From HGM11788 sp964654945 (lineage in GTDB: Bacteria > Bacillota > Clostridia > Lachnospirales > CAG-274): 25,697 nucleotides of DNA. This document shows, in pieces, positions 7,832-15,094 of the stretch; position 1 is the stretch's first letter; every line of letters starts with the position of its first letter. Where the stretch lies: NCBI GenBank assembly GCA_964654945.1, contig CAZZLN010000024.1, forward strand, positions 1 to 25,697, given 5' to 3'. A program made the translations under genes and the position numbers. Below the pieces are notes generated by a model. The model was not told the origin of the DNA, did not search any database, and saw nothing but the letters and a program-made list of their open reading frames with translations.

Positions 7832-7860
7832 ATTATACTATACTTTATAAATAAAATCAA
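7832..7860 (-). promoter_or_regulatory. Promoter of the antisense RNA
   Basis: On the minus strand TTGATT (7860-7855) and TATAAT (7837-7832) are spaced by exactly 17 bases. Transcription would start near 7825, just beyond the toxin mRNA terminator and pointing into it. Confidence 0.78.
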
Positions 7861-7878
7861 TATCATTTTTGTAAAATA

Positions 7879-7954
7879 TCACGTCAATAAGTTTTTACAC
7901 TTTTTTTGACTTTATTTTATATTACAATATTATTTCAAAATTAGATTGACGTGA
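7879..7954. repeat. 10-base inverted repeat pair
   Basis: TCACGTCAAT (7879-7888) is the exact reverse complement of ATTGACGTGA (7945-7954). The 56 bases between are almost pure A/T. The base composition jumps in GC directly to the right of 7945, so this pair may mark the edge of a small non-coding element. No gene function is evident. Confidence 0.5.
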
Positions 7955-8020
7955 CCGTCGGATAAGGCGGTTACAGCATTTTTCTTTATGAATGTCGATT
8001 ATAAACCGCTTTCGGCGGCT

Positions 8021-8108
8021 TAATCAGATGGGAGATTGTACTCCCGCCGGTTATAATAAAATCTTACCCGACACTTATAGAAGCGGGAGTCTATCTCCTG
8101 TCTGATTA
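8021..8108. repeat. Long inverted repeat ending on the SLH gene's stop codon
   Basis: The left arm at 8021-8047 begins TAATCAGA and ends ACTCCCGC. The right arm at 8083-8108 begins GCGGGAGT and ends TCTGATTA. They are complementary with about four differences, around a 35-base centre. The right arm includes the stop codon of the minus-strand SLH gene (8106-8108). Nearby, AACCGC (8004-8009) and GCGGTT (7967-7972) form another inverted pair. There is no long T run on the minus strand, so it is not a textbook terminator. A MITE-like insertion that supplied the stop codon, or an mRNA-stabilising 3' hairpin, are the options. Confidence 0.65.
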
Positions 8109-10292
8109 ACCGTTAAGCACCGTACCGTCTGCAAGAGTTATTGTATAACCGTTATAGTTAATTGTACCCTTATTTTCAAGAGAGGTTATTGTACAATCAC
8201 CTGTAAGATTCCACGTACTTGTACTGTCTATGGAAATTACAGCATTATCATTTACTGCTGTACCGCCCTGTGCATTGTCAACAATATTTATTGTTCCTGT
8301 AAGAACAGTACCGTTTTCAAGACTGAAATCAAGAGTTGAAATTGTATCAACCTCTATATTTCCGTCAATGCTTTGATTGTCTGCGGTAAGCTCTGCCTGT
8401 GCTCCGTTTGCTCCTGCACTGCCCCAGCCTCTTGAAGCGCTGTTGCCGCTTATCAGCATAAACAGAGAATCTGTATCATTATTTTCTATAGCAACATCAG
8501 TAAGTTTAATTATGGAATGAGTATTTGTTATATAGAACATATCACCGTTGCTGCCTGTGAGAGTTCCGCCTTTCATTGTAAATTCAGATGTTCCCACGTC
8601 GGCATCACCTGACATAGACTGATATATCATAACATTGTGAACATTCTCATCTGAGCTTGTGCCCTTTGTGTCGCTCATATTTCCGTAAACCTGACAATTT
8701 TCAAGTTCAATTGAGTTTTTTCCCTCAATAACAAGAGCTTCGGAGTTATTTGCGGTCAATTCAGCGTTTGAAACAGTTATATCTGCGGTTGAGTATATTG
8801 CGGGAGAATTGTATCCGTTTGAGGTATAGCTTCCTCCGTCAACAGTTACAGTTCCGCCTCCTCTGTCGGAACGAATAGCAGCTGCAGAGCTGCCGCTTGT
8901 GTTTACAGTAAGATTATTTGCAATTGTTGTACCTCCGCCTGTTGTCTGTATACCGCCTGAATTATCGGCAGTCGTAGTAATATTTGTGTCGGATACGGTT
9001 ACAATAGTTCCGCTGCCATAGCTAAATATACCGTTACCATTCTGAGCTGATGAATTGACTGTTGAATTTGTTATTGTAACATTTGCACCGTCAGTTGCCA
9101 AGAGTGCTGCATTCATACCATAAAAATCGCCTGTTTCGGTATTTGATGACGAGCCGCCGTCTTTATTGACGGTTATGCCGTCAAGAACAACAGCAGCACC
9201 GTCTACTCTCAAAGCATTTTCATCGTCGCCTGTAGAGGTATAGGTTTCATCAGTGTAGGTTCCGTCTTCTGTTATGGTTGCAGCTGCCGTTCCCTGATCA
9301 ACAGTCTGTGAACCGCTGCCAAAGCCGCCTGGTGCTTTATCACCCATACCATCAGGAGCTCCGCCATCCATGCCATTTTCCTTTGGATTAGCTCTCATAC
9401 CGTTGTTAAGTTCTGTTCCCAAGCTGTATTTATCAAGTACAGTCATAAGTATATACATCATTTCCGCACGAGTAAGAGTATCATTTGGGCGTAATCTGCC
9501 TTCATCGCCATGAACAATATCCTGTCCTACAAGCCATTTTACTGCTGAAAGTGCATATTCAGCCACATCATCTGAATCTGAAAATTCGGAAACAGAACCT
9601 TCCTCTGACTGATCTATTCCCTTATATTCAAGGTAATTATATATAATTTTCATCATTGCTTCTCTGGTAAGAGCGCCTGCAGGATCAAAGCTCCATTCGC
9701 CTGTTATAATTGAATTGGCATTTGCCCACTCAACAGCCTCATCATACCAATTTCCCTCTGAATTTTCAGATACGCTGTTTCCGTCTGCTCTATACAGCAT
9801 TAAAAGCACCGCACCGCCTGTCAGCTGTGATTTTGGCGAAAACTCGGTATCACTTGTGCCTGAAACCAATCCCATCATATAAGATTTAAAAACAGCTTCA
9901 TAATACCAATCGTTCTCTGAAATATCCTTAAAGGGTAAAGAAACAACCTGTTCTGCACTTCCCTGCATATTACCCTCAGGTCTTTCACCCATTTCGGCAG
10001 GTGATTCGCCTTCAGGTCTTTCGCCCATTTTGGCAGGTGCTTCGCCTTCAGGCTTTTCACCTATTTCGGCAGGTGCTTCGCCTTCAGGCTTTTCGCTCAT
10101 TTCGGCAGGTGCTTCGCCTTCAGGTCTTTCTCTCATTTCGGCAGGTGCTTCACCTTCGGGTTTTTCGGGCGGCACTTCTCCAAAATTTTGCAGCTGTCCT
10201 GATTCAGATGCATCAGCTGCATATACTGCTTCAAATGATGATGTTATCATCGCAGCAGCAATTAACAAAGCCATACTTTTTTTAAATAACAT
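8106..10292 (-). CDS. Surface protein with Pro/Glu repeats, three SLH repeats and beta-helix-like region
   Basis: This is a probable cell-surface adhesin or carbohydrate-binding protein anchored non-covalently to the wall. The chosen ATG at 10290-10292 follows GGAGA; an upstream in-frame ATG at 10328 lacks a ribosome site and would bury the signal peptide. Of 728 residues, 1-25 are a signal peptide (MLFKK, hydrophobic core, VYA). Residues 44-103 are five 12-residue repeats of (K/R)PEGEAPAEMxE. Residues ~115-300 are three S-layer homology repeats (WYYEAVFKSYMMGLVSG, WYDEAVEWANANSIITG, ALSAVKWLVGQDIVHG, each followed by a TRAEMM-like half). A Gly/Met/Asn-rich linker leads to ~340-728, a Ser/Thr/Asn/Gly-rich stretch of repeated short strands (VTITNSTVN, ITVSNAELT) that suggests a right-handed beta-helix. 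There is no LPxTG motif. The ligand is unknown. The gene is monocistronic and divergent from the pyr operon. Confidence 0.85.
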   Translation of the reverse strand: MLFKKSMALLIAAAMITSSFEAVYAADASESGQLQNFGEVPPEKPEGEAPAEMRERPEGEAPAEMSEKPEGEAPAEIGEKPEGEAPAKMGERPEGESPAEMGERPEGNMQGSAEQVVSLPFKDISENDWYYEAVFKSYMMGLVSGTSDTEFSPKSQLTGGAVLLMLYRADGNSVSENSEGNWYDEAVEWANANSIITGEWSFDPAGALTREAMMKIIYNYLEYKGIDQSEEGSVSEFSDSDDVAEYALSAVKWLVGQDIVHGDEGRLRPNDTLTRAEMMYILMTVLDKYSLGTELNNGMRANPKENGMDGGAPDGMGDKAPGGFGSGSQTVDQGTAAATITEDGTYTDETYTSTGDDENALRVDGAAVVLDGITVNKDGGSSSNTETGDFYGMNAALLATDGANVTITNSTVNSSAQNGNGIFSYGSGTIVTVSDTNITTTADNSGGIQTTGGGTTIANNLTVNTSGSSAAAIRSDRGGGTVTVDGGSYTSNGYNSPAIYSTADITVSNAELTANNSEALVIEGKNSIELENCQVYGNMSDTKGTSSDENVHNVMIYQSMSGDADVGTSEFTMKGGTLTGSNGDMFYITNTHSIIKLTDVAIENNDTDSLFMLISGNSASRGWGSAGANGAQAELTADNQSIDGNIEVDTISTLDFSLENGTVLTGTINIVDNAQGGTAVNDNAVISIDSTSTWNLTGDCTITSLENKGTINYNGYTITLADGTVLNG
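9984..10163 (-). repeat. Five tandem 36-base coding repeats
   Basis: These encode residues 44-103 of the SLH protein as five 12-residue units, (K/R)PEGEAPAEMxE, with a partial sixth after them. The copies are nearly identical at DNA level, which would allow copy-number change by slippage or recombination. Open frames seen on the plus strand here are shadows of this repeat. Confidence 0.88.
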
Positions 10293-10578
10293 AATAAAAT
10301 CTCCTTTCAATTTTTTATTATCATACATCCAAATTATTAAAAAAAAATTAACAGAAAATTAAATGTCAATAATAATAAAAAACAATAAATATTAGTTTTA
10401 AAATTATATTATTTATTAAACAGCTTGAAAGATACTTCAGCTTTTAGGCTATATACTTTTCAAGCATATTTTACGCAAATTCAAGCTGTAAGTCGTTGCG
10501 GATTATTACCATTGTGTCCACAGCGTTTTGACATTTAATATTGCAATTTATATTTCGTGGATTATGGTTTTATTTTGG
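10293..10578. other. Divergent intergenic region between the SLH gene and the pyr operon
   Basis: No gene is supported. ACAGCTTGAA (10420-10429) and TTCAAGCTGT (10480-10489) form a perfect 10-base inverted repeat, and CTTGAAA (10424-10430) can instead pair with TTTTCAAG (10456-10463). A TTGACA-like box lies on the minus strand near 10361-10366, but no -10 element is found at proper spacing, so the SLH gene's promoter is not defined. The rest is A/T-rich. Confidence 0.5.
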
Positions 10579-10607
10579 TTGACAAATGAGCCGTAATCTG
10601 ATAAAAT
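10579..10607 (+). promoter_or_regulatory. Promoter of the pyrimidine operon
   Basis: A consensus TTGACA (10579-10584) is followed 17 bases later by TAAAAT (10602-10607, five of six to consensus). Transcription would start near 10614, about 40 bases before the leader ORF and about 220 bases before pyrB. Confidence 0.8.
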
Positions 10608-10652
10608 TTATAAGATATAAAAATTTGAATATGCAAATAGGAGGAAATGACT

Positions 10653-10778
10653 ATGATGTCTAAAATATACGATTTAATTAAATCATATAATGGTTTTAAT
10701 GTTTTTCTTTCCTATTTTTTTTATAGTTTTGTTAATAATTGTTTTAATCATAAAGGGCAACGGAGAAAGTGTTTCTAA
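10653..10778 (+). CDS. Leader peptide of the pyr operon, attenuation type
   Basis: This 41-codon ORF starts at ATG 10653, eight bases after AGGAGGA (10639-10645), a strong ribosome site. It reads MMSKIYDLIKSYNGFNVFLSYFFYSF and ends in HKGQRRKCF. Its codons are rich in UUU and UAU because the RNA between about 10701 and 10746 is U-rich, including eight T in a row (10715-10722). The last codons run through the first arm of the attenuator hairpin, and the stop codon lies in the hairpin loop. This is the architecture of E. coli pyrL-pyrBI: scarce UTP slows RNA polymerase in the U tract, the following ribosome catches up and prevents the terminator. Only the layout is seen; UTP sensing is inferred. 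The peptide itself probably has no function. Confidence 0.7.
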   Translation: MMSKIYDLIKSYNGFNVFLSYFFYSFVNNCFNHKGQRRKCF

Positions 10779-10807
10779 AAATATTTTCTTTATTGCCCTT
10801 TAATTTT
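10751..10807 (+). terminator. Attenuator in front of pyrB
   Basis: TAAAGGGCAA (10751-10760) pairs perfectly over ten bases with TTGCCCTTTA (10793-10802), followed by ATTTT to 10807. The 32-base loop contains a possible inner helix, AGAAA/TTTCT. The first arm lies inside the leader ORF, whose stop codon is at 10776-10778, so a translating ribosome would mask it. No PyrR-type binding loop was recognised. Confidence 0.75.
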
Positions 10808-10835
10808 GCAGGAGAATATAGAATGGAGGTATATT

Positions 10836-11753
10836 ATGTATAACAGAAAAGATTTACTTGGACTCAGAGATTTATCGGCAGATGAAATTATGACAATTCT
10901 TACTACTGCCAAAGAAATGAAAGCAAAAATTGACAATCCGTCACTAAGAACAAATGATTTGTCAAAAAGCAGCATAGTTACCCTGTTCTATGAAAACAGC
11001 ACAAGAACAAAAATGTCTTTTATGCTTGCCGGAGATTATCAGGGAGCAATTGTTAAGGATTTAGGTGTTGCAACAAGCAGTGTGTTAAAGGGAGAAAGCC
11101 TTATAGATACAGGTGCTACACTTGACCAAATGGGTACAAATGTTATGATTATACGCCATCAGCTTACCGGTGCGGCACATATTCTTGCAAAAAATGTAAA
11201 AGCTAGTGTTGTAAATGCAGGTGACGGTTCAAATGAGCATCCTACTCAGGCACTTTTGGATCTTTATACCATAATGGAAAGAAAAGGGGGATTTAAGGAT
11301 TTAAAGGTAACAATTCTTGGTGATATTTCTCATTCAAGGGTTGCAAGAAGTAATGCTTTTGGTCTTACGAAGTTAGGAGCAAAGGTTACTCTTGCAGGAC
11401 CTTCAACTCTTGTAAGCAACTCAATGAAAACTCTTGGAGTAAATGTTACAACAGATATTCAGGAGGCAGTTGCCAATTCAGATGTTGTAATGGGACTTAG
11501 AATACAGTTTGAAAGACAGAAGAATATGCCTTTCCCTAATTTAAGAGAATATTCAAGTCTTTTTGGGGTAAATAAGGAAGTGCTTAAATATGCTAAAAAA
11601 GACGTGCTTGTTATGCACCCGGGACCTGTAAACAGAGGCATAGAGCTTAGCACAGAAGTAATTGACGGTGAACATTCAGTAATAAATGTGCAGGTTAAAA
11701 ACGGTGTGGCGGTCAGAATGGCTATACTTAAACTTTTGACTGAAAATAACTAA
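10836..11753 (+). CDS. pyrB: Aspartate carbamoyltransferase catalytic subunit
   Basis: It catalyses carbamoyl phosphate plus L-aspartate to N-carbamoylaspartate, the committed step of pyrimidine synthesis, in the cytoplasm. The ATG at 10836 follows GGAGG (10825-10829) by six bases and gives 305 residues, the normal family size; a TTG frame start at 10806 would add ten residues and lie at the attenuator's end. The carbamoyl-phosphate loop STRTKMSF is at residues 55-62, and HPGPVNRG near residue 265 is the second conserved motif; the HPTQALLDLYT motif lies between. A regulatory pyrI subunit is not next to it or elsewhere in the window, so feedback control may rest on transcription. pyrC follows after 15 bases. 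Confidence 0.95.
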   Translation: MYNRKDLLGLRDLSADEIMTILTTAKEMKAKIDNPSLRTNDLSKSSIVTLFYENSTRTKMSFMLAGDYQGAIVKDLGVATSSVLKGESLIDTGATLDQMGTNVMIIRHQLTGAAHILAKNVKASVVNAGDGSNEHPTQALLDLYTIMERKGGFKDLKVTILGDISHSRVARSNAFGLTKLGAKVTLAGPSTLVSNSMKTLGVNVTTDIQEAVANSDVVMGLRIQFERQKNMPFPNLREYSSLFGVNKEVLKYAKKDVLVMHPGPVNRGIELSTEVIDGEHSVINVQVKNGVAVRMAILKLLTENN

Positions 11754-11768
11754 AAAGGAGGTAAAAAT

Positions 11769-13058
11769 ATGGCTGATATATTAATTAAGGGCGGCAGAGT
11801 TATTGACCCTGCAAACAATATTGACGATATAATGGATATTTATGTTAATAACGGTATTATAGAAAGAGTTGAAAAGAATATTGATATTAATGCAGATAAT
11901 GTAATTGATGCACAGGGGAAATGGGTAATGCCGGGACTTATTGACCTTCATGTTCATTTAAGAGAACCAGGATACGAAAACAAGGAAACTATTGCAACAG
12001 GCACAAGGGCAGGTGCAATGGGAGGCTTTACCACTATATGCCCTATGCCTAATACTAACCCTGTAACTGACAATGAAATTATGATTTCTTATGTTAAAAT
12101 GAAAGCAGAAAGAGAGGGAGTTATAAATGTGCTTCCTATTGGTGCTATAACAAAAGGACAAAAAGGTGAGGAGCTTGCTGATATAGGCAGAATGGCAAAG
12201 GCCGGTGCCTGCGCTATATCAGAAGACGGAAAATCAGTTGATAATCCGGCTCTTATGAAAAATGCCATGAGATATTCAAAAATGTTTAATCTCCCTGTTT
12301 TTGACCATTGTGAGGAAATAAGACTTGCAAAAGGTTCAATGAATGCCGGGAACCGGGCTGCAATTCTTGGATTAAAGGGTATAGGCAATGATTCAGAGGA
12401 TATTATGGTATCCAGAGAAATTATACTTGCACAGTCTACAGGTGCAAAGCTTCATCTTTGCCATATGAGTACAGCAGGAAGTGTTGAGCTTATAAGACAG
12501 GCAAAGGCAAAGGGACTTTCAGTAACAGCAGAGGCCACACCACATCACTTTACTTTATGTGATGAGGATATTACTGATTATGATGCTAATTTTAAAATGA
12601 ACCCGCCGTTAAGAAGCAAGGCGGACAGAGCTGCTATTATAGAAGCTCTTGGTGACGGAACAATTGATTGTATTGCAACAGACCATGCACCCCATCATAT
12701 TGATGATAAAAATTGTGAATTTGAAAATGCAGCAAATGGAATTATAGGTCTTGAAACAAGCTTTGCACTTTCAAACACAGAGCTTGTTGAAAAAGGTGTT
12801 TTAACACCATATGAGCTTGTTGAAAAAATGAGTGCAAATCCTGCTAAAATTCTTGGAATTAACAAGGGTAATTTAGGCAAAGGCACAGTTGCTGATATTA
12901 CTGTTGCCGACCCTTGTGCTGAATATGAAATAGATGTAAATACTATGGTATCAAAGGCTAAAAATACACCTTTTGGGGGAAGAAAGGTTAAGGGTAAGAT
13001 TTTATATACAATAGTTGGAGGAGAAATTGTTGTAGACAACGGAGTGCTTACAAAATAA
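11769..13058 (+). CDS. pyrC: Dihydroorotase, class I
   Basis: It catalyses reversible cyclisation of N-carbamoylaspartate to dihydroorotate, using zinc. GGAGG precedes ATG 11769. Of 429 residues, HVHLREPG at 61-68 carries the two metal-binding histidines (H61, H63) and the substrate arginine; CPMPNTNP follows at 91-98. SEDGKS has D153, the metal-ligand aspartate typical of class I bacterial enzymes without a carboxylated lysine. H180 and H232 fit the remaining metal histidines, and ATDHAPHH (303-310) holds the catalytic Asp305. The length and motifs match the PyrC type rather than allantoinase. The gene lies between pyrB and pyrF with short gaps, so it is clearly in the pyr operon. Confidence 0.95.
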   Translation: MADILIKGGRVIDPANNIDDIMDIYVNNGIIERVEKNIDINADNVIDAQGKWVMPGLIDLHVHLREPGYENKETIATGTRAGAMGGFTTICPMPNTNPVTDNEIMISYVKMKAEREGVINVLPIGAITKGQKGEELADIGRMAKAGACAISEDGKSVDNPALMKNAMRYSKMFNLPVFDHCEEIRLAKGSMNAGNRAAILGLKGIGNDSEDIMVSREIILAQSTGAKLHLCHMSTAGSVELIRQAKAKGLSVTAEATPHHFTLCDEDITDYDANFKMNPPLRSKADRAAIIEALGDGTIDCIATDHAPHHIDDKNCEFENAANGIIGLETSFALSNTELVEKGVLTPYELVEKMSANPAKILGINKGNLGKGTVADITVADPCAEYEIDVNTMVSKAKNTPFGGRKVKGKILYTIVGGEIVVDNGVLTK

Positions 13059-13073
13059 GGAGGTACAGACAAA

Positions 13074-14003
13074 ATGATTATTGATAAGCTTATTGACAAA
13101 ATTATTGAAACAGGCAATCCTACAGTAGTTGGTCTTGATCCAAGACTTAATATGATTCCCGGTTATATTACTGAAAAATATTTTGCAAAATATGGATATA
13201 CTCAAAAAGCAGCTGCAAAATCAATGCTTAAATTCAATAAGAAAATTGTAGATGCGGTTTTTGATATTGTGCCGGCTGTAAAGCCACAGATTGCAATGTA
13301 TGAAAGATATGGTATTGAAGGCTTAAAGGCTTATGCAAAAACCTGTGAATATGCAAAAAGCAAAGGACTTATTGTAATAGGTGATATTAAAAGAAGTGAT
13401 ATTGCTTCTACTGCTGAAGCTTATTCAGACGGACATATTGGTAAGGTTAAAATAGGGGAAAATACCTATGACAGTGACTTTGCACAGGATTTTATAACTC
13501 TTAATCCATATTTAGGCTCTGATTCAATTACTCCTTTTTTAAAGGATTGCAAGGATTATGAAAAGGGACTTTTTGTACTTGCAAAGACCTCTAATCCTAA
13601 TAGCGGTGAAACTCAGGATTTACTTGTTGATGGTGTGCCTTTCTATGAAAAAGTAGGCGTTCTTATTGAAAAATGGGGAGAAGAATTAATCGGAGAGCAT
13701 GGCTACAGCTCTGTAGGTGCTGTGGTTGGTGCGACACATCCTGAACAGGCTAAGAGATTAAGAGAGGTTATGCCTCATACATTTTTCCTTGTACCCGGCT
13801 ATGGTGCTCAGGGCGGTAAGGCAGAAGATCTTGCAGTATGCTTCAAAGATGGTATTGGTGCAATTGTAAATTCATCAAGAGGTATTATTGCTGCACATCA
13901 GAAAGAGCAGTATAAGACTTGTTATGCAGATGAACGCAGCTTTGCTTTAGCAGCAAGACAGGCTTGTATGGATATGAAAAATGATTTAAGGAGATGTATT
14001 TAA
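13074..14003 (+). CDS. pyrF: Orotidine 5'-phosphate decarboxylase, long type
   Basis: It decarboxylates OMP to UMP, the last step of de novo UMP synthesis. AAGGAGG lies upstream of ATG 13074. At 309 residues it belongs to the longer OMPDC subgroup found in mycobacteria and many Clostridia rather than the ~230-residue E. coli type. The catalytic signature GDIKRSDIASTAEAY gives D104, K106 and D109, and K70 in VKPQIA fits the fourth charged residue. The phosphate-binding part appears as VVGATHPEQ and LVPGYGAQGG in the C-terminal half. The stop codon is two bases before the chosen carA start, so the genes are probably translationally coupled. Confidence 0.95.
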   Translation: MIIDKLIDKIIETGNPTVVGLDPRLNMIPGYITEKYFAKYGYTQKAAAKSMLKFNKKIVDAVFDIVPAVKPQIAMYERYGIEGLKAYAKTCEYAKSKGLIVIGDIKRSDIASTAEAYSDGHIGKVKIGENTYDSDFAQDFITLNPYLGSDSITPFLKDCKDYEKGLFVLAKTSNPNSGETQDLLVDGVPFYEKVGVLIEKWGEELIGEHGYSSVGAVVGATHPEQAKRLREVMPHTFFLVPGYGAQGGKAEDLAVCFKDGIGAIVNSSRGIIAAHQKEQYKTCYADERSFALAARQACMDMKNDLRRCI

Positions 14004-14005
14004 CA

Positions 14006-15094
14006 ATGGAAAAAACCATTAAAGCTGAACTGATACTTGAAAACGGTGTCCGCTTCAAGGGTAATGCCTTTGGTTATATTAAGGAAACTGTTGGTGAAGT
14101 TGTGTTCACTACAGGTATGACAGGCTATCAGGAAACATTAACCGACCCGTCCTTTGCAGGTCAGATTGTTACAATGACATACCCTCTTATTGGAAACTAT
14201 GGTATCAATCTTGAAGATATGGAAAGCAGAAAGCCTTTTTTAAAAGGGTTTGTAGTAAGAGAAAAATGTGATGTGCCTAACAACTGGAGATGTGAAATGA
14301 CTCTTGAGGGCTTTCTAAAACAGAACAAGATTATGGGTATCGAAGGTGTTGACACAAGGGCATTAACAAGGGTTTTAAGAGATAACGGCACTATGAGAGG
14401 TATCATTACAACAAGAGTGAATGATTTAACTCCTAGTCAGATTAAGCAGAAATTTGATACCTATACAAATGCTTATGCGGTTAAAGAAACCACAATTGAT
14501 GAGCCTTATACAATAAATGGAGGCGGTACTCATCTTGCAGTATTGGACTGCGGCATTAAGCAGGGCATAATAAGAGATTTAGCAAAGAGAGGCTGTAAGT
14601 TAAGTGTATTTCCTGCATTTACTTCTCCGGAGGAAATTTTAAAAGTAAATCCTGATGCAATTTTCCTTGGTAATGGCCCCGGAGATCCAAAGGATATACC
14701 AACAGTTGTTGAAACTGTAAAAACACTTATTGATACAGGAATGCCTGTTCTTGGTATATGCCTTGGACATCAGCTTATAAGTCTTGCTCTTGGCTGCAAC
14801 ACAAAGAGATTAAAATTTGGTCACCATGGAGGCAATCACCCTGTCAAAGACGTTAAGACAGGCAGAGTATATATTACAAGTCAGAATCATGAATTTGTGG
14901 TTTGTGACTTGACAGAAGATGTAGAGGCTACATTTATAAATGTAAATGATGGAAGTATCGAGGGTATCAGACATAAGACAAAGCCGATTTATTCAGTACA
15001 GTTCCACCCTGAAGCAAGTCCGGGACCCCTTGATACACAGGTTTTATTTGACAGATTTTTAAAATTTATTGAGGAGGTGAAAGCTCATGCCTAA
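14006..15094 (+). CDS. carA: Carbamoyl-phosphate synthase small (glutaminase) subunit
   Basis: It hydrolyses glutamine and passes ammonia to CarB to make carbamoyl phosphate. ATG 14006 (MEKTIKAELILENG) is preferred to the in-frame ATG at 13994, because AGGAG at 13989-13993 touches that codon directly but is well spaced from 14006. This gives 362 residues. The N-terminal CarA-specific domain contains TGMTGYQE (37-43). The class I glutaminase domain has the nucleophile C252 in GICLGHQ and the H334/E336 pair in QFHPEASPG. Its end overlaps carB by eight bases. As the only carbamoyl-phosphate synthase here and within the pyr operon, it is probably mainly for pyrimidines. Confidence 0.95.
   Translation: MEKTIKAELILENGVRFKGNAFGYIKETVGEVVFTTGMTGYQETLTDPSFAGQIVTMTYPLIGNYGINLEDMESRKPFLKGFVVREKCDVPNNWRCEMTLEGFLKQNKIMGIEGVDTRALTRVLRDNGTMRGIITTRVNDLTPSQIKQKFDTYTNAYAVKETTIDEPYTINGGGTHLAVLDCGIKQGIIRDLAKRGCKLSVFPAFTSPEEILKVNPDAIFLGNGPGDPKDIPTVVETVKTLIDTGMPVLGICLGHQLISLALGCNTKRLKFGHHGGNHPVKDVKTGRVYITSQNHEFVVCDLTEDVEATFINVNDGSIEGIRHKTKPIYSVQFHPEASPGPLDTQVLFDRFLKFIEEVKAHA

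Noticed and set aside
6990..8105. DGR template repeat or reverse transcriptase downstream of the fibre gene
   Set aside because: No stretch resembling 6464-6592 and no reverse-transcriptase-like frame was found by reading both strands.
10001..10362. Two overlapping plus-strand frames opposite the SLH gene
   Set aside because: They are shadows of the 36-base coding repeat and signal-peptide region; the minus-strand gene has the domains and ribosome site.
10806..10835. TTG start extending pyrB by ten residues
   Set aside because: It begins within the attenuator's T run, while ATG 10836 has a well-spaced GGAGG and gives the normal family length.
12695..13117. 140-codon minus-strand frame over the end of pyrC
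   Set aside because: Composition is that of an antisense shadow, and it lies inside conserved pyrC and pyrF sequence.
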